Source: Laburnicola sp. R22_1 (lineage: Eukaryota > Ascomycota > Dothideomycetes > Pleosporales > Didymosphaeriaceae). Taken from it: a DNA stretch of 64,000 bases. A program made the translations under genes and the position numbers. The notes under the pieces are model-generated. The model was not told the DNA's origin, made no database searches, and worked only from the letters and a program-made list of their open reading frames with translations. The stretch lies in contig JACONQ010000003.1 of NCBI GenBank assembly GCA_014281115.1, forward strand, positions 1,612,001 through 1,676,000, read 5' to 3'. This document shows, one piece after another, positions 10,705 to 24,000 of this stretch (position 1 is its first letter; every line of letters begins with the position of its first letter).

Positions 10705-10779
10705 CGGCCCCTTGCGGTCGTCGATTTTACTGCGTAGCAAGGCCTTTTACGCAGTAAAATCGACGACCGCAAGGGGCCG
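10705..10779. repeat. Perfect 32-bp inverted repeat with 11-nt loop
   Basis: 10705-10736 (starting CGGCCCCTTGCGGTCGTC) is the exact reverse complement of 10748-10779; the 11-base loop is 10737-10747. It lies 344-418 bases upstream of the erdS start codon. As DNA it could form a cruciform, and if transcribed it would give a very stable stem. No flanking target duplication is evident, so an insertion origin is not shown. Confidence 0.93.
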
Positions 10780-11379
10780 GGTACGTCAAGGCGTCGCCGG
10801 TGCTCACAAGCACAAGCACCATCCATGGATGCTGATATATCCGCCTGCTTCCGTCCCAGTCTCTCATCACCGAGGGGCCGAGTTCCGTCTGCCCACCGAA
10901 GCTCCGTGAAGCTTTGCCCAAGCCTGTCAGCCATGCACCGACCAGCTTCATCGGGCGGCATGGAAAGTCGCCCGCCACGACGGATGCACCAGTGCGGCCA
11001 TACCCTTAGAGGCCCTGTTTGGTTTCGATTCCGTTTTCGACTCCGTTTTGTACATGTAATCGCCGAGTAAGCGGCTAAGGCGTATAAGGGTTTTTAACAG
11101 CGGCTTAGCTAATAGGTATAGATTAAATAAAGTACTATTTAGCATATATCTATTATCTATCTTTATCTTAGTATTAGCTAAGGGCTACCTTTATTAATTT
11201 CTTTTAGTAATTTTATTATAAAAACTATATCGCAAACTCCTATATACTATAAGGCTCTCTAGCGCCTTATAGTTAAAGCCCTATTATTATTGCTAACGCC
11301 TTTATTCTTGCTATTATCTATAGACTCCTAAGTATTATTATAAGCTATAATATAGTTATTATTACCTACCCCTAATAAA

Positions 11380-11640
11380 AATAAGACTAAAAAGATTATA
11401 TAAAGTACTAGGATACTTAAGGCTTTACTAGAGGCCCTTAGTAACTAGGCTAACACTAGCTATTATATAGATAATAAGTTTAAACTCTAGGCATAAATAT
11501 ATACCTATAATAAAGTAGCTAAGATTACTACTAAGCTAGTAACTATAAAGTAGATTAAGAATAAGTATAATAGCAATATGTGTAGCGTTAAATTAACTAC
11601 CTAGAGGTAGCACGACAAAGGCTTTTATCTTAAATAATAT
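11380..11640 (+). pseudogene. Myb/SANT-like domain relic of the Harbinger element
   Basis: Reading through stops, the plus strand gives a run with the pattern DNKFKL-A-IYTYNKVAKITTK, then VTIK-IKNKYNS. This matches the fungal Myb/SANT-like DNA-binding module (NGFK...W, TLxQIKNKY) encoded as the second gene of PIF/Harbinger elements. Stops fall at former Gln/Trp codons. It is non-functional and recognised only by pattern. Confidence 0.6.
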
Positions 11641-12360
11641 AATAAAAAAAGCAGAGCCCCCTGCTTAGTAATTAAAAAGAGCGTAAAAAGGTAATTTAAA
11701 CTGCTAAGCGAGCTTGGCGGTCTTGGCGCGCATAGCTTCCACATGCAAAGTTAATTTACGAGAAAAGACCACGGTTAGAACTTTAGGGAAGGATAATAGC
11801 TATAAGAAGAAGTATAAAATCTAGTTAGAGCTTTGTTTATTAATTAGGCTTTTTATATAAAGATAGAAAAGTTGTTACTAACGCCCCTATATTTACTATA
11901 TACTTTAACGCCTATAAAGAGACTAGAAAGTATTAAAAAAGATTTTTAGATTTTTCTAAGTTATATAAAAAGTTAAAGACTACTTTACTACTAGTAAAGA
12001 CGCTACTATAATTAATAACTTTATAAAGTTAATAGAGTTAATTAAAGAGAATATTTTTAAGACCTTAGATAGTAAGACCTTAGGTAGTAAAACCTTAAAT
12101 AGATAGTGTTGTAAATATATAGGCACTAAGTTATTAATTAGAACCTAGAAGAAGCGTCTAAAAAATAAGATAACTTTAGAGAACTATATAGGCTAAAGGA
12201 TTAACTATCTAACTTTAGTAATTTTAGAGCTTATTATAGTTAGTTTTAGAAATTATTAGTAAGATATTATTATATAGTTTTTAGAGGCATATAAATTACT
12301 AAAGAGGTATCTTAGATATCTTATTTTCTAAAGTTTTAAGGATAAGTTTAATACTAAAGT

Positions 12361-12646
12361 TATTAAATAGGCTCTATAGCTAGCTATATAGATATTAATA
12401 TCTAATACTCTATATTAGTAAGTGTAAAGGGTATATAGAATAATTATATAAGAAAAGAAAATAGTATAATAGAACTAACTTAGTATTAATTACTTGTCTC
12501 TAAAAAAGTGCAGATAGAAAGAAGAAGATTCTGTAGCATATAGGCTATAGCATATAGGCATTATATAATTTCTATATAATACTATTATATAGCAATATTA
12601 AAACCTTAATACTCTTAGGTGCCCTTGTCTATACAGTATATAGACA
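12361..12646. repeat. Left LTR (286 bp)
   Basis: Direct repeat of 26270-26556. It is more A+T-rich than the right copy. In the stretches I compared, differences are nearly all C/T or G/A transitions plus one single-base indel, as expected for unequal RIP. Confidence 0.85.
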
Positions 12647-14039
12647 CTAGCAACTTTTTGTTTTAAGGTTACTATTAGTAGTTCTCCCTTCCTTTACACA
12701 AACTATCTACTTACTAATATTTACCTTATCTATTTATTATTCTCCTATCTATACGTCTCCTACTCTAGCTAGTTTACTCTAGTTAATAGAAAGATTCTAT
12801 TAAGTAAACTATTTATTATACTTTGCTACTATTTATTAGAGGCGTAATTAGACTTATTAGTAGTAGAGTAGTAGTCTAGCTAATAGCAATTAAGGGTAAG
12901 ATTGCGTAGTTAATAATAAGATTATAGCAATAATGTGTTATTTATATAGAGTTCTTTTTACTTATTTTATTTTTTATATAATAGGTAGACCTATTTATCT
13001 TATTTGTTTAGGTAGCAATATTAGGCAATTATATAGTATTAAATAAGGGAAAACAAACGCTAATAAGGGGTAGGAATTAAGGCTCTAGATAGAAGAAAGA
13101 GGTATAAAAGGTAGGCTTTTCTTCCTTTATCCTTCTCTCTTTTATCCTCTACTTTAAATATCTCTCTATACGTATCTCTTCCTCCTAGCTCTTTTCTCTT
13201 TTTATTAAGCTAATCCTCTATTTTATATAGTGCTAAACTATATTCCTTATTATATAATATCTTATCTTTATATAATACTAACTTAGTATAGATAATAGTG
13301 CTTGTACTAGTAGGTCTTAACTAGCTAGACCTCCCTAGCTTTAATGCTACTATAGTAGCTCTTCTAGGCAGAAGAATATATATTACCCTCCTAACTAGTT
13401 TCTAGACAAACTATATATTTATTTAGGGCATCTCTATTAATATAAGTTTCTCTATTCTTTACTTTTATATAAATACTAATTATAGAAAATAGGCTACGAA
13501 GTTATATATCACACATTTGCCTTTATATAATATTAATATTATTCTTATAGCTAATATAGACCTACGTCTATAGGTTGCTTAGCTTATTTAGTGTAAGGGC
13601 TACTTTTACGCGCTTCTTATCTAGTTATATAGTATTCTTAGGGGCACTATATGCGCTTACTACTATAGTAGTAACTCTAGCCCTAGGCCCTTTACTAAGT
13701 ATTATATAGTAGTAAATTTCTAAATAGGATTATACGGTTCTTGCGTGTGGCAGAGCTATAGTACTAAATATAATTATTATATAGGATAGGGCTAGATAGT
13801 AGAATAGAGACTTCTAAACGTTATTTATAAGTACTAGAATAAAAAACTCCTCTCTAAATAAATATGTGCTATATCTCTTCTCTTTCTGTACAAATAATAG
13901 ATAGAAAAATGCGCATTTTTAAGTATTATATACGTATAGAAAGAAATAAATAAATATATTGCGCAAAGAATAAATAAAGAACAAAGAAATAGTGCTATAT
14001 AAAGACTAGAAAGAGCTTATGTAAGTAGGCTTAAGGCAA

Positions 14040-16500
14040 TCCACTAATACTTTAATAGTAATTATTAAGATATTACTAGAGATTAAGGACTCTAGAGCCT
14101 AGTTTAGGGTCTTCTTTATATAGGTATTAGCAGGGTTATCCTTCCTATTAATCTATCTAATCTTCGAGATCTCGCAGTGCTTATACAATTTGCAGAGTAA
14201 TATAATATTAATTATAAGGCGCTTCTTATTTATAGTTCCTAGTTATATAAGATAGTTATAGAGAGACTTTAAATTTGTATAAATAACTATAGAAATTAGC
14301 GGTAGACTAAGCGTGTGTATAATTCTCTAAAGGGTTATGCTAATAGTAATAGTATTATTAAAGCCTTCTACTATACTATACAGCTTCCTAGTAAGAATAC
14401 TTCTTATTACTCTCTTGTACTTAGTTAAATTCTAGTGTATAATATTTGCTAGGATATTAAAGTTGTTACTATTACCTATATAATACTTATTGCCTAAAGC
14501 GATTAGAAATTCTAGCTATAAGCTTAGGTCCTTATTATTAGTAAATAAACTATTAGTAAAGATAAACAGCTTTGCGCAATAGAGATCTAATAGTATAAAG
14601 GTAAGACCACACTTACTATTATTAATCTGCTATTAAATTTATATATTTAATGTCTTAATATCTTTATATAAGAGTAATATAGTCTAAGTGGCAATAGACA
14701 AATTAAATATAGCTTCTAGTTAGCACATAGATACAATATAGACGCCTTTTATACGCTACTCTATATATCTCTACACAGCATCCTTATCTTTAGAATTAAT
14801 TATATAAAGGCCCTTTACTTGCCCTTTCTATAGAAAAACTATAGTATTATACACAAGCTAAATTCTTTTACTATTAAACTTAATAGGTTAGTCCTTAGTA
14901 AGAATAGTCTTATTCTTTATATGGAAGGCTACTTTCTTTAGCTCTTCTTTTTTTCTTTATATAAAGTTCTTATTAACAATGCTAAGAGTGTTATCTATTT
15001 AAAAGCTAGTGATCCTAAAGGTATACTCTTCTTTATTAGTAATAAGTAGACATAGGTTATACAATAAAGTCTTTATGCTAAGTCTCTCTTTATAGTAGTT
15101 CTAGTAGGTCTTAAACTAGTAAAGACCTAATTTAGCTACACTATAGAGTAGTTATACAATATAGAAGATTATATTTTATAGAAAATTTATGCATAGTTCC
15201 TTAAGTAGTCTAGTATAGAGTGTGTGGTTTAGTTTGTTAGTAGACTAAATATAGGCCTAGGTAATATCTTATAGTTTAAAATGCATTCTATATATTGCCT
15301 AAAGGCTTGCTTCTAATATAAGGAGTAGGCGCTAGCTTATTTTTTAGATAGTAAGTAATTAGGTAAGAATTTTGTCCTTTTTCTTATTAGAGTGGCTAGT
15401 AAACACAAGGTGGAATTTCTTATATAGTTAAGTAGTCTTGCCCTTAACTTCTTATACAAGGCGGAGGTTAAAGATTCTACCCTTATACTTAAATAGGGTA
15501 AAGAGAAGAATCTTAAATATGCTATTAGTAATTAGAGCGTTTATTTCTATATAGTTTAACTCTTTAAAAAGTGCTCTAGGTGGTATAATTATACCTTCTA
15601 CATAGAGCTTTAGAGATAGTTTCTAATTGCTTATCTTTTTTTTAGAAAAGGAATATAGTATCCTTTCTTAGGCAGTCTCTTCTACTCTTCTCTAAAGGAT
15701 CTCTTTATATAGGTGTAGTATTATCTACTTTATATAATAGTAAGAAAGTGTAATCTTCTTTATAATAGTATAGCTTAACTTATATATAGTAAAACTTTAC
15801 TAGACTATTCTCTAGGTTAAGGATTATATTTTTATTCTTAATACTCTTAATTTTATATAAGCCTATCTATCTACCTTTCTTTCTTTAGACTATAACCTTA
15901 AATTTAAGTAGAAGCTTAAGAACTTTATGCGCTGCTAATAGACTATTATAAGTATTTAGCACATAATTAATATTAGTTTTATCCCTTTTTTAATATCCTT
16001 ATTACCTTTTATATAGTATTTATACGTATAATAATATTAGGTAATAGGGAAGAATCTATATTAATTCTAGAATATGCACTAATGACTAGTAGTGTAGATA
16101 TAAGGCTATCTAGGCCTATAGTATTATTAATAGCTTTAATAGCTAACTAAAGAATATACTCTTTATCTATATAATCTTCTAGTTTAGCCTTAAGAATATT
16201 AAAGGCTTTATAGAGAGGTGTGTGCAAACACTTAACCTTCTCTATTACTTAATATGCTTCTATAGGTATTTGCCTATAGGTTACGCTAATAATCTTTGTG
16301 TAGTTCCTAAACTTATTTAATATAAAGTTTGTATCTAGATTATATATAATATAGTTAGGTAAACCTTAGTAAATATTAATCTAGTATCTATAGAGAGCTT
16401 CCTATATATCTTATGGAGATATTAATTTTAAGAAGATTATAGCTTAAAATAATATATTTATATTTATAATATATAGTGCGTCTTTAGTTCTAATATATAT
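14040..16500 (-). pseudogene. Ty1/copia-like reverse transcriptase and RNase H relic
   Basis: The minus strand from about 15.1 kb down to 14.04 kb translates, through stops, to a recognisable fungal copia-type tail. It has VYLLLIKKSIPLG, then an RNase H stretch (AKLFIFTNSLFTNNKDLS, LEFLIALGNKYY), and a final stretch with INRKDNPANTYIKKTLN. The upstream part (about 15.1-16.5 kb) is too decayed for me to assign motifs but lies where the RT core and integrase should be. It is dead, with many stops. Confidence 0.6.
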
Positions 16501-16929
16501 AATATATTCTATTAGTAGCCTGGATAGATTAGTCGGCTAGATAGTTTTTACTAAGACCACAACACTTTACTATAAATTATAATATCTTAATAACACAATG
16601 CGTTATTCTCTAATTAAGAAGGCAGAATTAAGCTTGCCCTTCACGTCTATTAGAATAAGCAAATTTTAAGCCTGAGACGCGCTGCTATAGTATATAATAT
16701 CCTAAAGTCTACACTAAGTAATTAAATTAACAGAATTACTGCCTAAGTAGATATATAATTAGACATAGCAAAGCTTACTGCAACTAAAGAGCAGACGCTT
16801 ATATAGTATATTCTTAATCTAAATTTATAAGGATTTGCACCCTAGCTAAGTAAGGTAAAAGATATAGCTAATAAACTGCTAGCTGCATAGTATAGAGACC
16901 CTATAGGATAATACTAGGCTTAGCACTTT

Positions 16930-18220
16930 ATAAAGCGCGTACCTAAGCTTAAAATAGCTTTTAATTAAGCGAAGGACTAATAGAAAATATAATAGGAAGG
17001 CCTAGAGGTTATAAACGCGTAGTTTTAGCTAGTAGAGAATACAAAAGCCAAATATAGAGTGTAGAATAAAAATATCTATAACTTGAATAAGATAGGCTTC
17101 TAGATAGGAGTTATTAGCTTAATAAAGGTTATAACTAGTTTAGAAAGATATTCTTAACCTACGCTTATTTAGCTAGGCAACTATAAGTGGGTTATAGTAA
17201 TTTAGAGTATTTGCGCTACTAGATATACTACTCTACTCTTTATTATCTATAAAGGGCAAGTCTATATCTTAGCATAGTATAAGAAGACTAGTATCTCCTA
17301 TAATTAGAAGCTTAGTCTCTAAGACTGGCTAGACTAATAGCAAGCTTAGAGTTGCGTGATTAAAGCACTTTAACGCGTATACAAGGCCGCGCATAGTAGG
17401 GTTATAGAGGTTACTTATTCTAGACAGCTATAAGAGTCACCACTTCTAGGATTTTAAGGATTATTGCCTAAAATAGAAGATCCTAACATTTTATATACCA
17501 GCGCACTTATCTTATATCCTCTAGCTGCTTAATATAGTCTATTTCGTGCCACTAAAGCTAAAGTACTCCTAGCGCGTGCGGGACTTAGCGCGCTAACGCG
17601 TCTTTTATATTAATAAAGAGGGCTTTCTACTAGCCTTTTATAATGTATTTTTTAATATGTTTATATTAGAAAACTATAAGAAAACCTTTAAGGCTTTTAG
17701 GCTTATTTCTTTAGATACGTTAGTAGTAGTAGATCGCCTTAATGTGCGTATTCACACTCCACCTTAGGGTACCCTACTAGATACACTATAGTAAGCTAGG
17801 ACCCTAAGCAATACTCTTAAGTTTAGATCCCAGTTAAAGCTTATACGTAACTCTTTTATTTAGTCTCTACCTAATACTAAATTAAGCTACTCATAACTTA
17901 TAAAAGGTGCTAAACTTATACTCTACTATAGTATACTTTAAGAGACCTATATTAAGGAACTTAAGAAGCAAATTAAGGTTCTAAAAAAGCGAAAAACGCG
18001 TAAAAGAAAGCGCATTTAGAAAGGTAGGACGCTAGGCTTTGCTTAGGGAGCAGATTTAGGAGTAGAAAGTCCTTCTATAGGGTGAAGTTGTTGAAAAGGA
18101 CGCAAGGTAGTAGTGAGGGAGAGGCAGGTCCCTTAACACAACGCCGCTATAGGAGGTGCGGAGAGCCTAAACACAACGCAAGAACCTATTAGATAGATAA
18201 AGAAATAGAGGAGGAGTTAG
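16930..18220 (+). pseudogene. Pogo/Fot1-type DDE transposase relic
   Basis: Plus strand, read through stops. The stretch NREWVTVI lies near 17190, the second catalytic region LLILDSYKSHHF near 17410-17450, then KDYC and FYIPAHLSY followed by the FRATK region. These are the order and motifs of CENP-B/pogo-like fungal transposases. The C-terminal end keeps a zinc-knuckle-like string (YRRCGEPKHNARTYQ, about 18145-18195), typical of this family. The tail is clearly less RIP-altered than the rest. It lies between a copia-like and a gypsy-like relic, so it was probably a separate insertion. The element's own ends were not identified. Confidence 0.65.
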
Positions 18221-18699
18221 ATATTACCCTTAGCGGCTTATTTTTAGATAGTATTAATAGTAAATTAGAGTGATTTTATTATAGATTACTATAAGGCCAA
18301 AAGTAATAGATTAACTTTATCTTATAATAGTACGCACTTAGTAACTAAAAATTAGATAAAGTACTACTTAAGATATAGTATGCTTTACTACGAATCATAA
18401 TGAGTATACTATATATTGCCTACGTATAGTATAGTAGATAATATATCGTATATTATAGGGAGTCTTGTTATAAGTTCGTACTGCTAAGAAAGACTCCTTA
18501 GCTTTACGCGGCTATAGAAGCCGCGCAAAGAGGCTACACGACGTAAAAAGTAGATTAAATAGTAACTTAGTATATTATAAGTTATAGTAGGTTATTATAA
18601 GTTACTATAAAGTAACGTTAGTAGTGTTCTATAATAAGTTATAAGGAATCTCGAAGTTACTAAGAAAAACTATCCGGCGGACTAATCTATCCGGGCTAC

Positions 18700-21600
18700 T
18701 GATAGAATATATTAAGCAACTAAGTCTATTATGCCAGACTAAAAGTAGTTCTGGCTAACTTTGTAATACGTGCCGCGTTTGCTAGCGTAATTTACTCTAG
18801 GAGGTTTATAGTAGAATTATATAACGTCTATACGCATAGTATTACTAAAAGAAATAAAGATTTAGTTGTAGTAGTAGACTAGACTATTTATTATAGAGTA
18901 GTTCTAGAGCTTAACCTTAATACTATAATTATAAATTACTACTATAGGCAAGCGTTGTATACTATTCTATTTTGCCTTAATAATTTGCTATAGGATAGCA
19001 TTCTTAGTAGTAGCTTATTTTAGGCGATTAACTAACCTAATGTAACTTTATATAGAGGAATCCTTGTCTAAGTTAACTGCCTATCCTAGCAGCTAACTCT
19101 CGTAACTCTCTAGAGAGTTGCTTTTAACTATTCTGTCTATAGCAATCTCCTTACTTAATTAGTATAGCATTGTTGCCAAAGCTATAACTAATTCCTCTAA
19201 GCTAAGTATTATATAGGCTAAGTATATGGCATATAACGCGCCTTTAGCGGGTTGCTTAGTTGGCAATATAATTATTATAGAGATAGGTTTAAGTATAACT
19301 GCTAGTAGGGCAGGTTTAGATATAACTACTAGCAGAGTAGGTTTAACGCAGTTAGGTATAAGTATTATCTACAACTAGTACTAGAGGCGATTATTGTGGA
19401 TGTCCTATAGTAGATCGCCTAGGCGGCAGGTAAGTAAATCTGGCTTGCCGCCTTACTTGCCTAGATAATACATAATCTTAAAGTTAAACTTAGATAAAAA
19501 CTTAGCCTGGCGTACTTACTACTAGTTAAGCTATTTAGTAGTTATAAACTATTCTAATGCCCTATAGTCTAAGATAACGTTAATAAGTAAACTATCTAAT
19601 AGCTTTAGTTACTATTTCTTAAACGCCTTAATAATTACTAGTAGCTCTTTATTATAAATAGCGTAATTGCACTCCGCTAGAATTATTTTTATAGATATAA
19701 AGATAATAGGGCGAAGGATACTATCGCGCTATATCTATAAAAGGATGGCAGTAATAATAAAGTTAGAGGTGTTGCTCTCTACCTAGGTTTTAAGTTCTAG
19801 ATTAAAATAAGCTAAGATAGGAGCCACTATAAAAGCGTGCTTAAGTTGCTTAAAAGAGGTGGCTATAGGTCTACTTGGCTCTAGAGAAAACTCTACTAAT
19901 GCCTCTTTATAAGTTAGGTTAGTAAGCGCGCGAGCTAAATCTAAGTACCTAATAATAAATTATTAATAAAAGTTTGTAAAGCCTAGAAAGAATTATACCT
20001 TACGCACGTTAGTAGGAAGCTACTATGCTATTATAATATAGATTTTAGTGGGGTCTATCTTAATACTATTAATAGTAAGAATAAGTCTAAGGTACTTAAC
20101 CTTCTTAACCGCAAACTTATACTTATTAATATTAAGGTATAAGCTAGTCTCTTTTAAACGCTAGTAAAACTTTTGTACGTAATCTTTGTGTTTTACTAGC
20201 GTCTAACTAAAGATAAGGATGTTATTAATATATACTAAACAAAACTTATTAAGGTATTCTTAGAGCGTCTTATTAATATAAGACTAGAATGTAGCTAGTG
20301 CGTTATAGAGACTAAAAAGTATAACTAAGTACTTAAATAAGTCATGTTGTGTTGCGAATACTATCTTGTGCTTATTGTCCTCTCTAATACGCACTTTATA
20401 AAAAGCGGTAATAATATTAAGAACGCTAAACTACTATATGTCTAATAACCTAGCAAGGGTCTTGCGTATATTAGGTGGCGCATTCTTATTCTTAACTATT
20501 ACTACGTTAAGTTATTAATAGTTAATATAAATCTAGAGTCCACTATTAGGCTTCTTAATAACTAATATTAGTGCTACAATATTAGAGGTACTATAATATA
20601 CTTTATCTATGCTAAGCTTTTTGTTAATATAGGCCTTTACTATAAGGGCCTCCTTTCTACTTATACTATATAGTCGGGCGGCTGGGTGCTTTACCCTAGA
20701 TTCTAGGTTAATCTTATAGTCTATTCTAGGTTAATAAGATAGTAACTAATCCTCTAGGACTATAAAAGCTTGCCACTTGTCGTGAATCCACGCTAGTAAC
20801 GGCTTAATAATCTTCTCTTTTATCTTATTTAGTTAGTTTATCTTCTAATAAAACTTGTTAAAATCTTTTTAAGTTAAGGCTGTAAGGTTTACACAAAATA
20901 ACTGCGTAAATATTACTTTAATATTAGCTGCGTCTATTAACTTACTATTCTTGTCTATAGACTTCCTAATTTTCTCTAGCTACTATAGGTGTTTGGGGTA
21001 TAACTATATTATAGTAGTTAGACCAAAGTGCTATAAGCGAGGCGATATATCTAGAAATAACTGTAATATCTATTCTAGTATACGCTAGATTTAGTGTGGA
21101 TAGTTTTAGTAACTGTTATTAACAACTCTTACTAGTAACTATAATAGGTAGTCTCTTTATATAGTAATTGCTTATATAGAAAGGCTTGTTAAAAGTTATT
21201 ATTTTGTTCTACTAATCTATAATAGGGTTATGTGCGCTTAGCTAGAATATACTAAAGATAATATTATAACCCGTTATATTAATAATATAGGCTAGCTTCT
21301 TACTAAAGTAATCCCTATAGTATACTAAAAGTATGGCTACTTTTGTAAGTACTTGTTTTATAACGCTATTACTAAGATGTAGCTAGACTAGCTTATTAAG
21401 AGTAACTATACGAAGTTTTTATTTAGAGACATAGTTATAACTAACGTATATATTTATTACTCTAGAGTCTATAAGGCTATTAATAGTAAACTTAGCGCTG
21501 TTAGTACACTATAGTTAACACTTAAAAATAAACTAAGCTCTATAAATTAATAGGGTTGTCTTATTAAGCGAAATAGAGCGCAACTTAACAACCTACTAGG

Positions 21601-24000
21601 GCTGCGAGAACTATTATATTAACTAGAGCTCTAGCTCCTTAATCTTACGTATAAGTTTTGGTAATAACTTAGATTCCTACTAATAACTTTTAATACAGAT
21701 ATCTAGTTTTCTAAACAATCTTCCTTAGTTGAGGCTGTGGGGGCAGGAGACAATGGAACGATATTAGCTACCGCGAGTCTAGCGTTAATAAGAAATTTAA
21801 TCTTATTAGTGGGTTGCTATGCCTTTCCTTTATAAGACGCGTTTTTGTTTTTATAATAGTATCCTTTCTTGCTATACTTAATATAGCGCCCCTTGTCTAT
21901 TAATAACTTTACCTAGGCATTAGTGCGACCTAAGATATTATTAGTGTTACCTATATTGTTGTTTTCTAACTAGCCCCCTCTAACACAACCACTACTGCAG
22001 TTACTAGTCTTAGTAACCTTAGGCGTAGGACCCTAAAGTTTTAAAATTATAGCCTAGTGACGAATCTTTTTAATAAAAGAACCCTAGAAGTTAGAGTTAA
22101 ACTATTATTTGTTAGCCTCTAGGCGAGAGGGTTTTAAGAGTTAGATAGTAGTAATAATCTTCTACTAGTCTAAGATATTAACAGGTGTAGTTATAATCTT
22201 AAAATAGAATAACTATTTCTTAAAGCTCTCCTAGTCTCTAATTCTTAACTAGTCACTCTGTATTGCCATATACGCCTTTCCTATAGGATTCTGTAAGGGC
22301 ACCATAGGGGTCATCACATCGTACATAAGATGATAGTAGTAATTAGGATCCAAATATAAGATAGTAGCGATACCCACGTAAGGTGGGTACGTAGGCAGGC
22401 TATATACGTAGCCTCGCTTAGGACCTCGCTTAGTAATCGCGCTAGTCCCAAAAAAGGTAATATGACGTAAGCGAGGGGCCCGCACCTCAGATCGGTGACA
22501 GATCCGCTGCCACGTAACTATAGTCTAACATATTAAAGATATCTTTTACTAACTAGAAAGCACCTAGTTTATTAAAATTTATATAATGCTTAAGACGCTA
22601 GTAGGCAATACCTAGCGTATAATTAAATATAAACTCTATCTTAGCGTGCTTAGTAGTAAAGACGTGGTTATAGGCGCTTAGGTAGACGTAGATAGAGCTT
22701 TTTTAGGGCTTATAGTTCTTATAGTCCTTAGAGCCCTTAAACTTGTTTAGCTTATGCAGCTAGTAACTAGAGGCCTAACTAATATCTATAAGTGTAAAGA
22801 TTAATTATCTGCCTAGCGTGTTACTATAGGCGATTTAGATAGTAGCTATAGTAATAATGGGTTATAAAGTGCCTATATAAGAGGCGACGTATATTTAAGT
22901 CTAGTGCTATTAAATAACTTTAAAATTATTAAGATTTAAGTCTTATTATATGTGTGTAGAAATATTAGATAGAATAAATAACGTTATTTATAATTGTTTC
23001 TCTAGGTCTATAACTTTTTACTTCTACTTTTTATAGCGAGTATAGTATAAGTTCTTTAACTCTTTTAACTAGTTAATACGCGCGAGGGCCTCTATAACTT
23101 AAGCCTAGCGCTGGCCTAAGTAATGTTGCTTAATCTAGACATTGTGTTCTACTTCTAATAATAATAGTTGCGCCTATTCTATAAGCGTAGAGATGCGTGT
23201 AATACAACTCTCTAACTCTTTCTTACACTATAGTCCTTAATAGACTTCTTCTTCTAGTTTAGTAGCGCTATTAGCGTGACTAATAAAATGGCCAAATAAT
23301 ACTATAGGCTATCTGCGAGCAGATATGGCTTCTTGCAGTAAGTTACTATTACGAATGTTTGCCACTATTTTCTATTCTAGCTCTACTTCCTCTAAGGGCG
23401 TATAAAGAACTTTAAAGTATAATAGTAGTGTATTAGTGTCGTTATTATATATAAGTTAAAGGCGAGTGTCTTTAGTAGACTAATTAATAACTTTAAAGAT
23501 AGACTTTCTACTAGAGCCCTAACGCTAACTACGCGATAGTCTGTTAACTATTAATTTAAGATAACTTACTATCTCCTTAGAGTTTACAAGCTCTATAGGT
23601 CTCTTTTTTGCAGGAATTTCTATTAGCTAGCTATTTATAGTCACATATTTACTACTTACACTACCGCCTAGTATGTCTAGATCTTCTTTATCTAAGTCTT
23701 CTATAATATAGAGGGCGGCAATAGGGGTCTGCGAAGCTCTAAGAGTTAATTAGGTTGCTAAGTTTGTTAGTTCTATAGGGAATAAACACTAATCTAATAC
23801 AGCGTTCTACCTTTCTAGAATATTTCTACAATTCGCTATCTTATTAGTAAAACTAGTTTTGTAGGGCTTAACTAAAGGTTTAGGATTGTTAAGCCTAGCC
23901 ATACACTATCGTAGGTGCAATCTCTTTTATTATAAGAGCGCGATATATATTATTATAAGTTATAATTTAGTTAATTATAAGCCTATTATGACTTATTATT
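18700..24000 (-). pseudogene. Ty3/gypsy-like polyprotein relic
   Basis: Minus strand. The clearest part, about 20.6 to 19.93 kb, reads through stops as a Ty3/gypsy reverse transcriptase: NVVIVKNKNAPPNIRKTLAR, IITAFYKVRI, FATQHDLFKYLVILFSLYNA, then YINNILIFS (the YxDD box with Asp-to-Asn changes), then KYKFAVKKVKYLRLIL. Downstream (about 19.9-19.4 kb) should be RNase H. Upstream (about 24-21 kb) would be gag and protease but is too decayed to assign firmly. The outer limits are approximate and no LTR pair for this element was found. Confidence 0.6.
22249..22510. other. Low-RIP patch inside the island
   Basis: About 260 bases with near-normal base composition, including many CG and CA dinucleotides, between strongly TA-rich flanks. 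It holds the only open frame of 60 or more codons in the island interior (minus strand, 78 codons), with no recognisable domain. It contains a small inverted repeat (CCCACGTAAGGTGGG). It could be a later insertion such as a solo LTR or MITE, but I could not fix its ends. Confidence 0.5.

Noticed and set aside
11020..11060. TTCGATTCCG string resembling a tRNA B-box
   Set aside because: It lies in the transposon terminal repeat, and no A-box, acceptor stem or cloverleaf could be built around it.
22249..22485. 78-codon frame in the island as a real gene
   Set aside because: It has no domain or supporting context and is open mainly because this patch escaped RIP.
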